From Corallococcus sp. NCRR (lineage in GTDB: Bacteria > Myxococcota > Myxococcia > Myxococcales > Myxococcaceae): a stretch of 64,000 nucleotides of DNA. The notes under the pieces are model-generated. The model had not been told where the DNA came from and searched no databases. It saw only the letters and a program-made list of their open reading frames with translations. The translations under genes were made by a program, and so were the position numbers. The stretch spans positions 8,353,461 to 8,417,460 of the forward strand of contig NZ_CP114039.1 of the NCBI RefSeq assembly GCF_026965535.1, in the 5' to 3' direction. This document shows positions 43,285 to 52,407 of the stretch, one piece after another (the stretch's first letter is position 1; the number at the start of each line of letters is the position of its first letter).

Positions 43285-45477
43285 GTGCTCCACCGTCAGT
43301 TCCTGGACCATGCGAAGGCCGTGGCCCGCTTCGCGCCCGTGCGGCCCGCGGTGAAGGCGGGCCTGCGCGCCGCGCTCGCGTTCTTCGTCCCCACCGTCGT
43401 GGGCACCGCGCTGCACCTGCCCGCGACCCTGTGGCTGGCGATTGGCGGCTTCAACACGTCCTTCGTGGACAAGGGCGGCTCCTACCATGCCCGCTTCCGC
43501 GCCATGGGCGGCACGGCGCTCGCGGCGGCGGTGTCCGCGGTGCTGGGGGGCCTGGCGGGAATGAACCCGGCCCTGGCCATTCCCGCCACGCTGCTGTGGG
43601 TGACGGCGTGCAGCTTCGCGGGCGTGTACGGCGCGGCGGCGAACCTCACCGGCAACATCGCCGCCACCACCTTCGTCATCGCCCTGGGGCTGCCCGCGGA
43701 CAGCGCCGTGCAGGCGCTGGAGTCCGGCCTGGCGGTGCTGGGCGGCTCCGCGTGGGCCATGGTGCTGTCGCTGGTGCTCTGGCCCATCCGCCCCTACCGG
43801 CCCGCGCGCAAGGCGGTGGCGGCGTGCTTCGACGCGGTGGCGGACTACGCGGAGGGCCTGTCGCGCACGGTCCAGGGCGCGCGCGAGGACGCCTGGCAGG
43901 CGCTCATCCAGGAGCAGCACGGGCGCATCCGCGAGCTGCTGGAGCTGGCGCGCACCACGCTCGCGGCCACGCGCAAGGGCCGGGGCGAGCGAGGCCGGGG
44001 CGAGCGGCTGCTGGTGCTGCTGGAGTCCGTGGACGCCATGTTCATGGGGCTCATCGCGCTGGGCGAACAGTTGGAAAGCCTGGGCCCACCGGTGAGCGGC
44101 CCCGTGGGCGACCCGCGCGCGGCGGTGGCCGTGGCGCTCCTGGACTGCGCCAACACGGCCAGGGACCTGGTGCGGCTGGTGGAGCAGGAGGGCCGCAGCC
44201 GCAGGCCCCAGCCGGAGTGGGACGGACGCGCGCTGCGCGACGCGCTGGGAGACCTGGACGCGCGCGGGCTCGTCACGCGGCTGGAGCGGGCGCGGCTGTC
44301 GGACATCGCGCGGCTGCTCACGGAGCTGCGCGAGCGCGCGGACGTGGCGCTGGACACCGCGTGCCGGCTGCCCGGCCCCCTCACCAGCGCCCCGCCTCCC
44401 GCGCGCGAGCTGGCCGAGGAGTCGCACGCGTCCCTGTGGGATCCGGTGCGCGCGCACCTCACGCTGGATTCAGAGGTGCTGCGGCACGCGCTGCGCGCGG
44501 GGCTCACCACCACGGCGGCGGTGTACGTGGCCAGCGTGTTCCGTCCGAACCACGGCTACTGGGTGACCATCACCGTGCTCACCATCATGCAGCCGTACAC
44601 CGGGCCCACCTTCCTCAAGGCGCTCCAACGCGTGCTGGGCACGGTGGTGGGCGGCCTGTTGGCCATCGCCGTCGCGTCGTGGCTCCAGGACCCACGCGCG
44701 ATGATGGGCCTGTTGTTCTGCACCGCGGCCCTGTGCGTGAGCCTCATCCCGCTCAACTACGGGCTGTACACCATCTTCGCCACGCTCACCTTCGTGCTGC
44801 TGGCGGAGATGGGCAGCGGGGACTGGACGCTGGCGCCGGTGCGCATCGTCAACACGCTCATCGGCGGCGCGCTGGCGCTCGCGGGCACCTTCTTCCTGTG
44901 GCAGCGCTCGGAGCACCAGCGCTTCCCGGCGCAGATGGCGGACGCGCTGAGAGCGGACCGCGAGTTCTTCGACGTGCTGGCCCGCGCCTGGAGGCAGGGC
45001 GGGCCACCGGACCCGGCGGCGCTGGCGGAGGCGCGCCGCAAGCTGGGGCTGGCCACCATCAACGCGGAGACGTCCTTCCAGCGCCTGCTCACCGAACCGC
45101 GCTGGCGCATGGAGGCGGTGGAGCCGCTGATGACGCTGCTCACCTTCACCCGCCGCTTCGCCGCCGTCTGCACCCTGCTCGCGTCGCGGCGCTCCGTGCC
45201 CACCACCCCGGCGGTGCAGGAGGCCCTGTCGCGCTTCGCGCGCGCCATGGACGCGAGCATGGAGGACCTGGCGGACTCCGTACACCACGGCCGCCGCCCC
45301 AAGCCCCTGCCCGCCTTCGACGCGCTCATCGGCTGGAACATCCCCACCCCGGACGCGGCCGGCGCGGCGCTGGGCGCCGAGGCCCCCCTGCTCCAGTCCC
45401 AGTTGGAGCGGCTGAAGCGCCAGCTCACCGTGCTCCACACCGCCGCCATGCGCCGCCTGGAGGCCATCCGCGATTAA
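43285..45477 (+). CDS. FUSC family membrane protein
   Basis: This is a protein of about 730 residues with two clusters of transmembrane helices. The first (GLRAALAFFVPTVVGTALHL, IPATLLWVTACSFAGVYGA) is followed by a long charged cytoplasmic helical region. The second (VYVASVFRPNHGYWVTITVL, GTVVGGLLAIAVASWL, LNYGLYTIFATLTFVLLAEM) matches the FUSC repeat of aromatic-acid exporter-like proteins (AaeB/YccS/fusaric-acid resistance). A second charged tail ends the protein. It probably exports small aromatic or organic acids, but the substrate is not predictable. GTG 43285 directly follows GGGGGAGG; TTG 43267 is an alternative that gives slightly better spacing. No periplasmic adaptor gene is adjacent. 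Confidence 0.85.
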   Translation: MLHRQFLDHAKAVARFAPVRPAVKAGLRAALAFFVPTVVGTALHLPATLWLAIGGFNTSFVDKGGSYHARFRAMGGTALAAAVSAVLGGLAGMNPALAIPATLLWVTACSFAGVYGAAANLTGNIAATTFVIALGLPADSAVQALESGLAVLGGSAWAMVLSLVLWPIRPYRPARKAVAACFDAVADYAEGLSRTVQGAREDAWQALIQEQHGRIRELLELARTTLAATRKGRGERGRGERLLVLLESVDAMFMGLIALGEQLESLGPPVSGPVGDPRAAVAVALLDCANTARDLVRLVEQEGRSRRPQPEWDGRALRDALGDLDARGLVTRLERARLSDIARLLTELRERADVALDTACRLPGPLTSAPPPARELAEESHASLWDPVRAHLTLDSEVLRHALRAGLTTTAAVYVASVFRPNHGYWVTITVLTIMQPYTGPTFLKALQRVLGTVVGGLLAIAVASWLQDPRAMMGLLFCTAALCVSLIPLNYGLYTIFATLTFVLLAEMGSGDWTLAPVRIVNTLIGGALALAGTFFLWQRSEHQRFPAQMADALRADREFFDVLARAWRQGGPPDPAALAEARRKLGLATINAETSFQRLLTEPRWRMEAVEPLMTLLTFTRRFAAVCTLLASRRSVPTTPAVQEALSRFARAMDASMEDLADSVHHGRRPKPLPAFDALIGWNIPTPDAAGAALGAEAPLLQSQLERLKRQLTVLHTAAMRRLEAIRD

Positions 45478-45538
45478 TGAGCTTTAGTAGAACAGCCAGA
45501 ATAGACTGCGAGACTCCCCTTGGCGTCTGGAGTCCCCC

Positions 45539-47431
45539 ATGTCTGCCTGGTTGTCCCGCGTTTCCCTTCCGGGTTTGCTGCTGACCGCCTCCACCCTCCT
45601 GCCGCCCTCCGCGAGCGCGGCGAACGAGACCGTGCGGGTGTGGCTGACGACGACGTCTGGCGGCACGCTGGCGAAGAAGCTCAACGCGGAGGCGAACAAG
45701 ACGTTCGGCCCGGAGACGGGCAGCGCGACGGCCATCGACGTGAACGAGGGCGTGACGTACCAGACCCTCGACGGGTTCGGCGGCGCGCTCACGGACTCGT
45801 CCGCGTGGCTCATCTTCAACTCGCCGCAGCGCACGGCCATCATGAACGACCTGTTCAGCGTGGCCTCGGGCGCGGGCCAGAGCGCCATCCGCCTGCCCAT
45901 GGGCGCGTCCGACTTCGCTCGCAACCACTACACCTACGACGACACCTGCTGCGACCTGAACGACTTCTCCGTGGGCCACGACACGGCGTACATCCTGCCG
46001 CTGCTGAAGCAGGCGCGCGCCATCAACCCGGAGGTGAAGGTCTTCGCGCTGCCGTGGAGCGCGCCCGCGTGGATGAAGTTCAACAACTCGCTCACCGGCG
46101 GCGGCTACCTGCGCAACGATTTGTACGGCACCTACGCGAACTACTTCGTGCGCTTCGTGCAGGCCTACCAGGCCAACGGCGTGCCCATCCACGCGCTGAG
46201 CCTCCAGAACGAGCCGCACAACGCCAACGGCGGCTACGCGACCATGCAGATGGAGTCCAACGACCAATCCGTCTTCGCGGCGCAGCACCTGCGCCCCGCG
46301 CTCAACGCCGCGGGCTTCAATGGCGTGAAGGTGATTGCGTGGGACCACAACTGGTACGACGGCTCGGGCCCCGCGGGCTACCCGCATGAGGTGATGGCCT
46401 ACAACGGCGGTCAGGCGCAGAGCGCCGTCGCGGGCGTGGCCTACCACTGCTACGAGAGCCCCGAGGGCAGCTACAGCGTCCAGTCCGCCTTCCACGACGC
46501 GTACCCCACCAAGGAGGTGCACTTCACGGAGTGCACCGGCGGCTTCTGGGCCACCAACGCCGCGGCGAACCTGGAGTGGGCGCTGCAGAACAACCTCTTC
46601 GGGCCGCTGCGCCACTGGTCGCGCACGTCCTTCTACTGGAACCTGGCGTTGGATCCGAACCACGGGCCGCGCGTGGGCGGCTGCGCGGACTGCCGGGGCA
46701 TGTTCACCGTGGACAACGCCAACGGCACGTACACGCGCAACGAGGAGTACTACGCGTGGGCACACCTGGCGAAGGTGGTGCGGCCGGGCGCGGTGCGCGT
46801 GGGCGCCACGTCCCTGGGCAACAACAACATCGAGACGCTCGCCTTCCGCAACCCGGACGGCTCGCGCGCGCTCATCGCGCTGAACTCGAATGACGGCGCC
46901 ACGCTGTCCTTCAAGGTCCGCTGGAACGGCCAGGCCTTCGAGTACACGCTGCCGCCGCGCTCGGTGGCGTCCTTCCAGTGGGGCGGGACGTCCAGCCCGC
47001 AGGGGCCGTGGTACCGGCTGGTCAACAAGGCCACGGGCAGGTGCGTGGACATCGTGGGCCCGTCCGCGGCGGACGGCACCGGGCTGCACCAGTGGGCGTG
47101 CCACACCGGCTCGAGCCAGCAGTGGTCCCTGGTGGCCACGGACAGCGGCTATTCGCGGCTGGTGTCTCGCTACAGCGGCAAGGCGGTGGACGTGGCGGAC
47201 GCGAGCCCCGCGGACGGCGCGCGCGTGCAGCAGTGGTCCTGGGCGGGCGGCGCCAACCAGCAGTTCAAGCCGGTGGCCACCCCTGGCGGCTACACCCGCT
47301 TCGAGGCCCGCCACAGCGGCAAGGTGCTGGATGTCAGCAACTGCTGGACGAGCGGCGACGGGGCCGCTGTCCAGCAGTGGGTCTGGTCCAACAACGACTG
47401 CCAGCAGTTCCGCCTGGAAGCCGTGCCCTGA
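45539..47431 (+). CDS. GH30 family glycoside hydrolase with ricin-type lectin domain
   Basis: This is a secreted enzyme of 630 residues. A signal peptide ends near SASA-ANE. The catalytic barrel starts TYQTLDGFGGALTDSSAWLI and has the acid/base Glu225 in LQNEPH and the nucleophile Glu331 in HFTECTGG. It closes with a beta-sandwich (ALIALNSNDGATLSFKVRWN). This is the layout of family 30 (glucosylceramidase-like) hydrolases, which cleave beta-linked glucans or related glycans. The last 140 residues form a ricin-B beta-trefoil with three QxW repeats (SSQQWSLV, NQQFKPV, CQQFRLE), a carbohydrate-binding module. GGAG lies seven bases before the ATG. The exact glycan is uncertain. Confidence 0.93.
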   Translation: MSAWLSRVSLPGLLLTASTLLPPSASAANETVRVWLTTTSGGTLAKKLNAEANKTFGPETGSATAIDVNEGVTYQTLDGFGGALTDSSAWLIFNSPQRTAIMNDLFSVASGAGQSAIRLPMGASDFARNHYTYDDTCCDLNDFSVGHDTAYILPLLKQARAINPEVKVFALPWSAPAWMKFNNSLTGGGYLRNDLYGTYANYFVRFVQAYQANGVPIHALSLQNEPHNANGGYATMQMESNDQSVFAAQHLRPALNAAGFNGVKVIAWDHNWYDGSGPAGYPHEVMAYNGGQAQSAVAGVAYHCYESPEGSYSVQSAFHDAYPTKEVHFTECTGGFWATNAAANLEWALQNNLFGPLRHWSRTSFYWNLALDPNHGPRVGGCADCRGMFTVDNANGTYTRNEEYYAWAHLAKVVRPGAVRVGATSLGNNNIETLAFRNPDGSRALIALNSNDGATLSFKVRWNGQAFEYTLPPRSVASFQWGGTSSPQGPWYRLVNKATGRCVDIVGPSAADGTGLHQWACHTGSSQQWSLVATDSGYSRLVSRYSGKAVDVADASPADGARVQQWSWAGGANQQFKPVATPGGYTRFEARHSGKVLDVSNCWTSGDGAAVQQWVWSNNDCQQFRLEAVP

Positions 47432-47492
47432 TCAGGGCGCCTGACCTTCCGGGCGGCAAGCCGGCCACGCGCCGATGCCCGGCCCCCTGCGT

Positions 47493-47522
47493 CCGTCAGC
47501 CCGCCTGGGGAAAGGCTGACGG
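47493..47522 (+). terminator. hairpin after the GH30 gene
   Basis: A perfect 9-bp stem (CCGTCAGCC / GGCTGACGG) with a 12-base loop lies 62 bp after the stop codon. There is no T tract. Confidence 0.45.
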
Positions 47523-47646
47523 TTCCAGCGGAGGATCCGTCCTGGGGGCAACATCCGAGGGGCCGCCCGGCGCACTCCCGCCAATCTTTTTCGATGCGGG
47601 TGGTTCCATTCGCCGTCCGCGCCCCCACTGTTCCCGCCGTACGCCT

Positions 47647-48768
47647 GTGAATTCCTCCGACGTGAAGAACGCCCACGGCCGCACCGCTATCACGGTCCTC
47701 AACGTCAATGACGACGCGGCCACGCGGTACCTGCTGAGCCTCACCCTGAAGCAGGGCGGCTACCAGGTGCTCGAGGCCGCGGGGGGCCGCGAGGCGCTCC
47801 AGCTTGCCCGGGGTCTGCCCGACCTGGTGCTGCTGGACGTGCACATGCCGGACATCGACGGCTACGAGGTTTGCCGCCGCCTGCGCGCGGACGAGGCCAC
47901 GCACGACCTGCTCATCGCCCACCTGTCGTCCGTGTCCGTCAAACGCGAGGACCGCGTGCGGGGCCTGGCCCAGGGCGCGGACGCGTACTGGACGCGCCCA
48001 CTGGCGGAGGACGAGCTGCTCGCCAACATCGAAGCGCTCCTGCGCCTGCAGGCCCGCGCCCGGGATGCCGTGCGCGCGCGCGACCGCTTCCTCCGCGTCG
48101 CCGGGCACGAGCTGCGCACGCCCCTCACCGTGCTCCGCCTCAACCTGGAGCGCGCGGTGGAGATGGTGACGGCCGACGCGGAGGCGGGCAGCCCCATGCA
48201 GAAGCGGCTCGCCCCCGCGGTGCGCCAGCTCACCCGGCTCCAAGGCCTGGTGGAGAGCCTGGCGGACGTGACACGCCTGTCCACGCAGGACGTGGCGCTC
48301 GTGGTGGACACGGTGGACCTGTCCCAGCTGGTGCGCGAACAGGTGGAGCGCTTCCAGGCCCCGGCCCGCAGCGCGAACGTGGCCCTGACGGCGGAGCTGC
48401 CGGACGCGCCCGTCCTCCTCTTCGGAGACCGGCGCCTGCTGGAGCAGGCCGTGGGCCACCTGTTGTCCAACGCCATCAAGTTCGGGGAGGACCGGCCCGC
48501 GAAGGCGCGCCTGTCCACGCACGAGGACCACGCGGTGCTCGCCGTGGAGGACCAGGGCGTGGGCATCGCGCCGGAGGACCACGCGCGCATCTTCCACCGC
48601 TTCGAGCGCGTGCCCTCCGGAGGCCGCTTCGAAGGGCTGGGGCTGGGGCTCTTCCTGGCCCAGGAGATCGCCGCCGCGCACGACGGCACCTTGACCGTGA
48701 AGAGCGCCCTGGGCCAGGGCGCGTGTTTCGAGTTGAGGCTCCCCCTGCATCGCACCCAGAGGTACTGA
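47647..48768 (+). CDS. receiver-histidine kinase hybrid
   Basis: This is a soluble protein of 373 residues with an N-terminal receiver fused to a kinase core. The receiver has an acidic pair in VLNVNDDAATRYL and phospho-acceptor Asp64 in LVLLDVHMPDIDGYEV. The usual Lys is replaced by Arg117 in YWTRPLAEDE. The kinase has AGHELRTPLTVLRLNLERA (His154), then NAIKFGEDRP, EDQGVGIAPED and GLGLGLFLAQEIAAAHDG. A GTG at 47647 is the likely start; a GTG at 47662 is possible and neither has a clear Shine-Dalgarno site. The KaiC-like gene begins 22 bp downstream and a lone receiver follows that, so a three-gene signalling operon is likely. Confidence 0.88.
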   Translation: MNSSDVKNAHGRTAITVLNVNDDAATRYLLSLTLKQGGYQVLEAAGGREALQLARGLPDLVLLDVHMPDIDGYEVCRRLRADEATHDLLIAHLSSVSVKREDRVRGLAQGADAYWTRPLAEDELLANIEALLRLQARARDAVRARDRFLRVAGHELRTPLTVLRLNLERAVEMVTADAEAGSPMQKRLAPAVRQLTRLQGLVESLADVTRLSTQDVALVVDTVDLSQLVREQVERFQAPARSANVALTAELPDAPVLLFGDRRLLEQAVGHLLSNAIKFGEDRPAKARLSTHEDHAVLAVEDQGVGIAPEDHARIFHRFERVPSGGRFEGLGLGLFLAQEIAAAHDGTLTVKSALGQGACFELRLPLHRTQRY

Positions 48769-48790
48769 CGTCTCCAGAGGAGAAGGATTC

Positions 48791-50416
48791 GTGTCGAACA
48801 CCGAAGACGCGGACGGGAGCAAACCGTCCGGCGAGGGCAAGAGCCCGGCGAAGCGCCTCGTCACCAACGTGCCCCGGCTGGACTTCATCACCAAGGGCGG
48901 CCTCATCCAGGGCTCGTCCTACGCCATCATCGGGCCCCCGGGCTCCGGCAAGACGGTGCTGGCCAACCAGATCGCCTTCCAGCACGTGAAGAACGGCGGC
49001 AAGGCGCTCTACGTGACGCTGCTGTCGGAGTCGCACGGGCGCATGCTGGAGAACCTGTCGCAGATGACGTTCTTCGACGCCAGCGTCATCCCGGACCGGC
49101 TCCAGTACCTCAGCGGCTACCGCGACCTGGAGCGCGACGGGCTCAAGGGCCTCCTGGAGCTGCTTCGCAAGAACGCCCAGGCCCACGGCACCACGCTGCT
49201 CATCATCGACGGCATGGACGCGGCGAAGGAGTTCGCCCGCTCGGACCTCTCCTTCAAGCGCTTCCTCCAGGACCTGCAGACCTTCAGCAGCATCCTGGGC
49301 TGCACCACGCTGCTGCTCGCCCCGCACCATGAAGGGGAGATCCACCCGGAGAACACCGCGGTGGACGGCATCTTCGAACTGTCGCTGTGGCTGCACGGCC
49401 CCCGCGCGGTGCGCGAGCTCATCGCCATCAAGTTCCGCGGCGGACCGTCCCTGCTGGGCCGCCACGAGGTGGAGATCTCCAACCAGGGCATGGTCATCCA
49501 CCCGCGCACGGAGGTGCAGTTCGCCCACCCCGCCGCGGAGGGGCGCGAGGACCGCATCCGCATGCCCTTCGGCATCCCCCGCCTGGACGAAGCGCTCCGG
49601 GGCGGCGTGCTGTCAGGCTCCACCACGCTGCTGCTGGGCGCGCCCGGCACGGGCAAGACGCTCCTGGGGCTGCACTTCCTCCTCCAGGGCGCGCGCGAGG
49701 GCCAGCCGGGCGTCTACTTCGGCTTCTTCGAGACGCCCCCCCGCCTCATCGAGAAGGCGGAGGGCACCGGCATGGGGGACCTCAAGAAGTACGTGGACGA
49801 GGGCCTCATCGAAATCCAGTGGCAGCCGCCGCTGGAGCACAACATGGACTCGCTGGCGGAGAAGCTCCTGGAGCGCATCGAGGAGCGCAAGGTGGACCGC
49901 CTGCGCCTCTTCATCGACGGCGTGTCCGGCTTCCGCTCCGCGGCGGTGTACCCGGACCGCCTGAGCCGCTTCTTCTCCGCGCTCACGCACCAGCTGCGGA
50001 TGATGGACGTCACCACGCTGTACTCGGATGAGACGCCGCTGTTCAGCCCCGGCGTGGACATGCCCCAGCCAGAGGCCGCGTCCACCGTGGAGAACGTCAT
50101 CCTGGTGCGCTACGTGGAGCTGCGCTCGCAGCTCTACCGGCTGCTCTCCATCATGAAGATGCGGGAGAGCGCCTACGACAGCGGCATCCGCGAGTTCTCC
50201 ATCTCCGAGAAGGGCATCCGGGTCGCGGAGACCTTCGAGAGCGCGGAGAGCATCCTCACCGGCCACGCGCGCCTGTCCGGCGGAGAGGCCGCCCAGCCCG
50301 GCCGCGTGAAGGCCCCCCTGGGCGCGAGGAAGAAGCAGGGCCGCAAGGCGCCCGCGAAGAAGAAGCCAGCCGCGAAGAAGGCTCCGGCGGGCGCGTCCCG
50401 GCGGAGGCGTTCATGA
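48791..50416 (+). CDS. KaiC-like double RecA-type ATPase with basic C-terminal tail
   Basis: This is a protein of 541 residues with two tandem RecA-like domains. The first has Walker A GPPGSGKT (48-55) and Walker B LLIIDGMDAAKEF. The second has Walker A GAPGTGKT (283-290) and the strand RLRLFIDGVSGF. Each is preceded by a typical KaiC-family substrate segment (RLDFITKGGLIQGSSY; RLDEALRGGVLSGST). The last 35 residues are Lys/Ala/Pro-rich, with repeated KKxPAxKK, similar to histone-H1-like tails, and may bind nucleic acid. Start GTG 48791 has GGAGAAGG upstream. The following receiver gene overlaps the stop in ATGA. The context suggests an ATPase module controlled by phosphorelay; circadian function is not implied. 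Confidence 0.9.
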   Translation: MSNTEDADGSKPSGEGKSPAKRLVTNVPRLDFITKGGLIQGSSYAIIGPPGSGKTVLANQIAFQHVKNGGKALYVTLLSESHGRMLENLSQMTFFDASVIPDRLQYLSGYRDLERDGLKGLLELLRKNAQAHGTTLLIIDGMDAAKEFARSDLSFKRFLQDLQTFSSILGCTTLLLAPHHEGEIHPENTAVDGIFELSLWLHGPRAVRELIAIKFRGGPSLLGRHEVEISNQGMVIHPRTEVQFAHPAAEGREDRIRMPFGIPRLDEALRGGVLSGSTTLLLGAPGTGKTLLGLHFLLQGAREGQPGVYFGFFETPPRLIEKAEGTGMGDLKKYVDEGLIEIQWQPPLEHNMDSLAEKLLERIEERKVDRLRLFIDGVSGFRSAAVYPDRLSRFFSALTHQLRMMDVTTLYSDETPLFSPGVDMPQPEAASTVENVILVRYVELRSQLYRLLSIMKMRESAYDSGIREFSISEKGIRVAETFESAESILTGHARLSGGEAAQPGRVKAPLGARKKQGRKAPAKKKPAAKKAPAGASRRRRS

Positions 50417-50769
50417 AGACCGTGCTCGTCGTGGACGATGAGCTGGACATCGCCGAAGCCATCCAGGCCATCCTGGAAGAGGAGCAACTGCGCGTCGTCA
50501 TCTGCGGCAACGGCCGCGAGGCGCTGGCCAGGCTCAAGGAGGAGAAGCCCGACCTGGCCATCATCGACGTGATGATGCCGGTGATGAACGGCTACGAGAC
50601 CATCGACGCCATCCGCAAGGACGGCACCCACCACTTCCCCATCCTCGTCATGAGCGCCATCCAGCCGCCCAGGGCCAAGATGGAGGAACAGCAGTGGGCC
50701 GGCTTCCTCAAGAAGCCCTTCTCCCTGAGAGACCTGGTGGACACCGTGGCGAGGCTGACGCCGTCGTAG
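50413..50769 (+). CDS. single-domain response regulator
   Basis: This is a protein of 118 residues made only of a receiver domain: VLVVDDELDIAEAIQAIL, phospho-acceptor in LAIIDVMMPVMNGYET, Ser in LVMSAIQPP and Lys in FLKKPFSL. All key residues are present. It has no output domain, so it likely transfers phosphate or binds a partner, the obvious candidates being the kinase and KaiC-like protein just upstream. It overlaps the KaiC-like stop by 4 bp and has GGAGG inside that gene as its ribosome site. Confidence 0.93.
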   Translation: MKTVLVVDDELDIAEAIQAILEEEQLRVVICGNGREALARLKEEKPDLAIIDVMMPVMNGYETIDAIRKDGTHHFPILVMSAIQPPRAKMEEQQWAGFLKKPFSLRDLVDTVARLTPS

Positions 50770-50794
50770 GTGGCTGTCTCACGATTTCAGCTCA

Positions 50795-50832
50795 AAGCAC
50801 CCGCGGCGGGCAGGCAGCCGGCGCGGGTGCTT
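50795..50832 (+). terminator. terminator hairpin after the KaiC/receiver operon
   Basis: A perfect 11-bp stem (AAGCACCCGCG / CGCGGGTGCTT) with a 16-base loop lies 25 bp after the receiver stop. Only TT follows. Confidence 0.6.
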
Positions 50833-50889
50833 CCGGTTGAAATCGCAATATCGCGCGCGCACAGTGGGTGCACCTGACGCGACGCATCC

Positions 50890-52272
50890 ATGCCCACTGA
50901 AGTCGAGACGACGCCCTCCCGCGAGCCGGGCCTGTTCCGCCTCACCTGGCCCATCTTCTTCGAAATCTTCCTCTTCATGCTGATGGGCACGGCGGACACG
51001 CTGATGCTCAGCGGTGTGTCGGACGCCGCCGTGTCCGCGGTGGGCGTCGTCAATCAGTACGTCTTCATCTGCATCCTGGTGATGGAGGTCGTGAGCCACG
51101 GCGCGTCCATCGTCGTGTCGCAATATCTGGGCGCGAAGCGGAGCACGGAGGCGGCGCGCATCGCGGCGCAGGCCATCACGATGAACTTCCTCCTGGGCCT
51201 GGCGGTGAGCGGCGGGCTCTTGTTGTCCGCGGACGCAATCCTGGGGCGAATGAACCTGGAGCCCCGGACGCTGGCGTACGCGAGCACCTACTGGCACATC
51301 GCGGGCGGCTTCCTGTTCCTGCAGGCGCTCATCAACGTCTTCTCCAGCCTCATCCGCACGTACGGCTTCACGCGACAGTCCATGTACGTGGCCCTGGGCA
51401 TGAACGTGGTGCACGTGGTGGGCAACTGGGTGCTCATCTTCGGGCACTTCGGCATGCCGGCGCACGGCGTGGCGGGCGCGGCCATGTCCACCGTCTTCAG
51501 CCGCGCGATGGCGGTGGGCGTCTTCGCGTGGATGCTCTGGCGGGTGATGGACGTGAAGATGAAGCCCACGCACTTCGTGGCGCTCACGCGCGAATACGTG
51601 CGCAAGATCCTGCGCGTGGGCGTGCCGTCCGCAGTGGAGCAGATGACGTACCACGCGTGCCAGACGGTGTTCCTGTACTACGTGACGTACCTGGGCCCGG
51701 TGTCGCTGGCGTCGCGGCAGTACGCCAACGCCATGTCCCAGTACGTCTTCCTGTGCAGCCTGGCCATCGGCATGGGCACGTCCATCCTCGTGGGACGGCT
51801 GGTCGGCGCGAGGCGCTCCCAGGACGCGTACGCGCGCGTGCTCAAGAGCCTCAAGTGGAGCATCGGCATCACGGTGGCGGTGGACCTGACGGCCATCCTC
51901 TTCCGCGAGCCGCTCATCCGCCTCTTCACGCATGACGGCGACATCCTGCGGCTGACGTCACAGGTGTTGGTGCTGAGCCTGCTCTTGGAGACGGGGCGCT
52001 CGTTCAACCTGGTGCTGGTGAACGCGCTGCGCGCCGCGGGTGACGCCACCTTCCCGGTCATCATGGCGGTGCTCTCCATGGTCTGTATGAGCCTGCCCCT
52101 GGGCTACTACCTCGTGTTCCACCTGCACCTGGGGCTCGCGGGCGTGTGGCTGGCGGTGGCCGCGGATGAATGGACGCGCGGCCTGGCCATGTGGATGCGC
52201 TGGAAGAGCCGCGCCTGGGAGCGCCAGTCCCTGGTGTCCCCGGCGGAGGCGCCGGTGGTGATGGCGCACTGA
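50890..52272 (+). CDS. MATE family efflux transporter
   Basis: This is a protein of 460 residues with about 12 hydrophobic helices in two homologous halves. It starts LFRLTWPIFFEIFLFMLMGT ADTLMLS, the typical MATE N-terminus, and contains VSQYLGAKRSTEAARIAAQA in the first half and ILVGRLVGARRSQDAYAR at the equivalent place in the second. These are the paired 'Q..GA...' MATE signatures. It exports drugs or metabolites in exchange for sodium or protons. There is no ribosome site of note before ATG 50890. It is preceded by a terminator and followed by a hairpin, so it is probably transcribed alone. Confidence 0.93.
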   Translation: MPTEVETTPSREPGLFRLTWPIFFEIFLFMLMGTADTLMLSGVSDAAVSAVGVVNQYVFICILVMEVVSHGASIVVSQYLGAKRSTEAARIAAQAITMNFLLGLAVSGGLLLSADAILGRMNLEPRTLAYASTYWHIAGGFLFLQALINVFSSLIRTYGFTRQSMYVALGMNVVHVVGNWVLIFGHFGMPAHGVAGAAMSTVFSRAMAVGVFAWMLWRVMDVKMKPTHFVALTREYVRKILRVGVPSAVEQMTYHACQTVFLYYVTYLGPVSLASRQYANAMSQYVFLCSLAIGMGTSILVGRLVGARRSQDAYARVLKSLKWSIGITVAVDLTAILFREPLIRLFTHDGDILRLTSQVLVLSLLLETGRSFNLVLVNALRAAGDATFPVIMAVLSMVCMSLPLGYYLVFHLHLGLAGVWLAVAADEWTRGLAMWMRWKSRAWERQSLVSPAEAPVVMAH

Positions 52273-52286
52273 AGAGGGCTTGAAGG

Positions 52287-52326
52287 CGCGCCCGCCCTGC
52301 ACGCCTGCACGGGGCGGCCGGGCGCG
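52287..52326 (+). terminator. G/C-rich hairpin after the MATE gene
   Basis: Two nested stems are present: outer CGCGCCC / GGGCGCG and inner GCCC / GGGC. The hairpin starts 15 bp after the MATE stop. There is no T tract beyond TTG. Confidence 0.45.
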
Positions 52327-52407
52327 TTGCATCCCAGGCCCCTTCCGCTGGCCCCGGCGCATCCCACTTTTGGTGAGCCGCGTTACAGGCCCATCCAGGA
52401 GGAGCGC

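Noticed and set aside
48791-50416. Naming the double ATPase as a true circadian kaiC
   Set aside because: No kaiA or kaiB is present, and the basic tail and kinase/receiver neighbours point to a different role.
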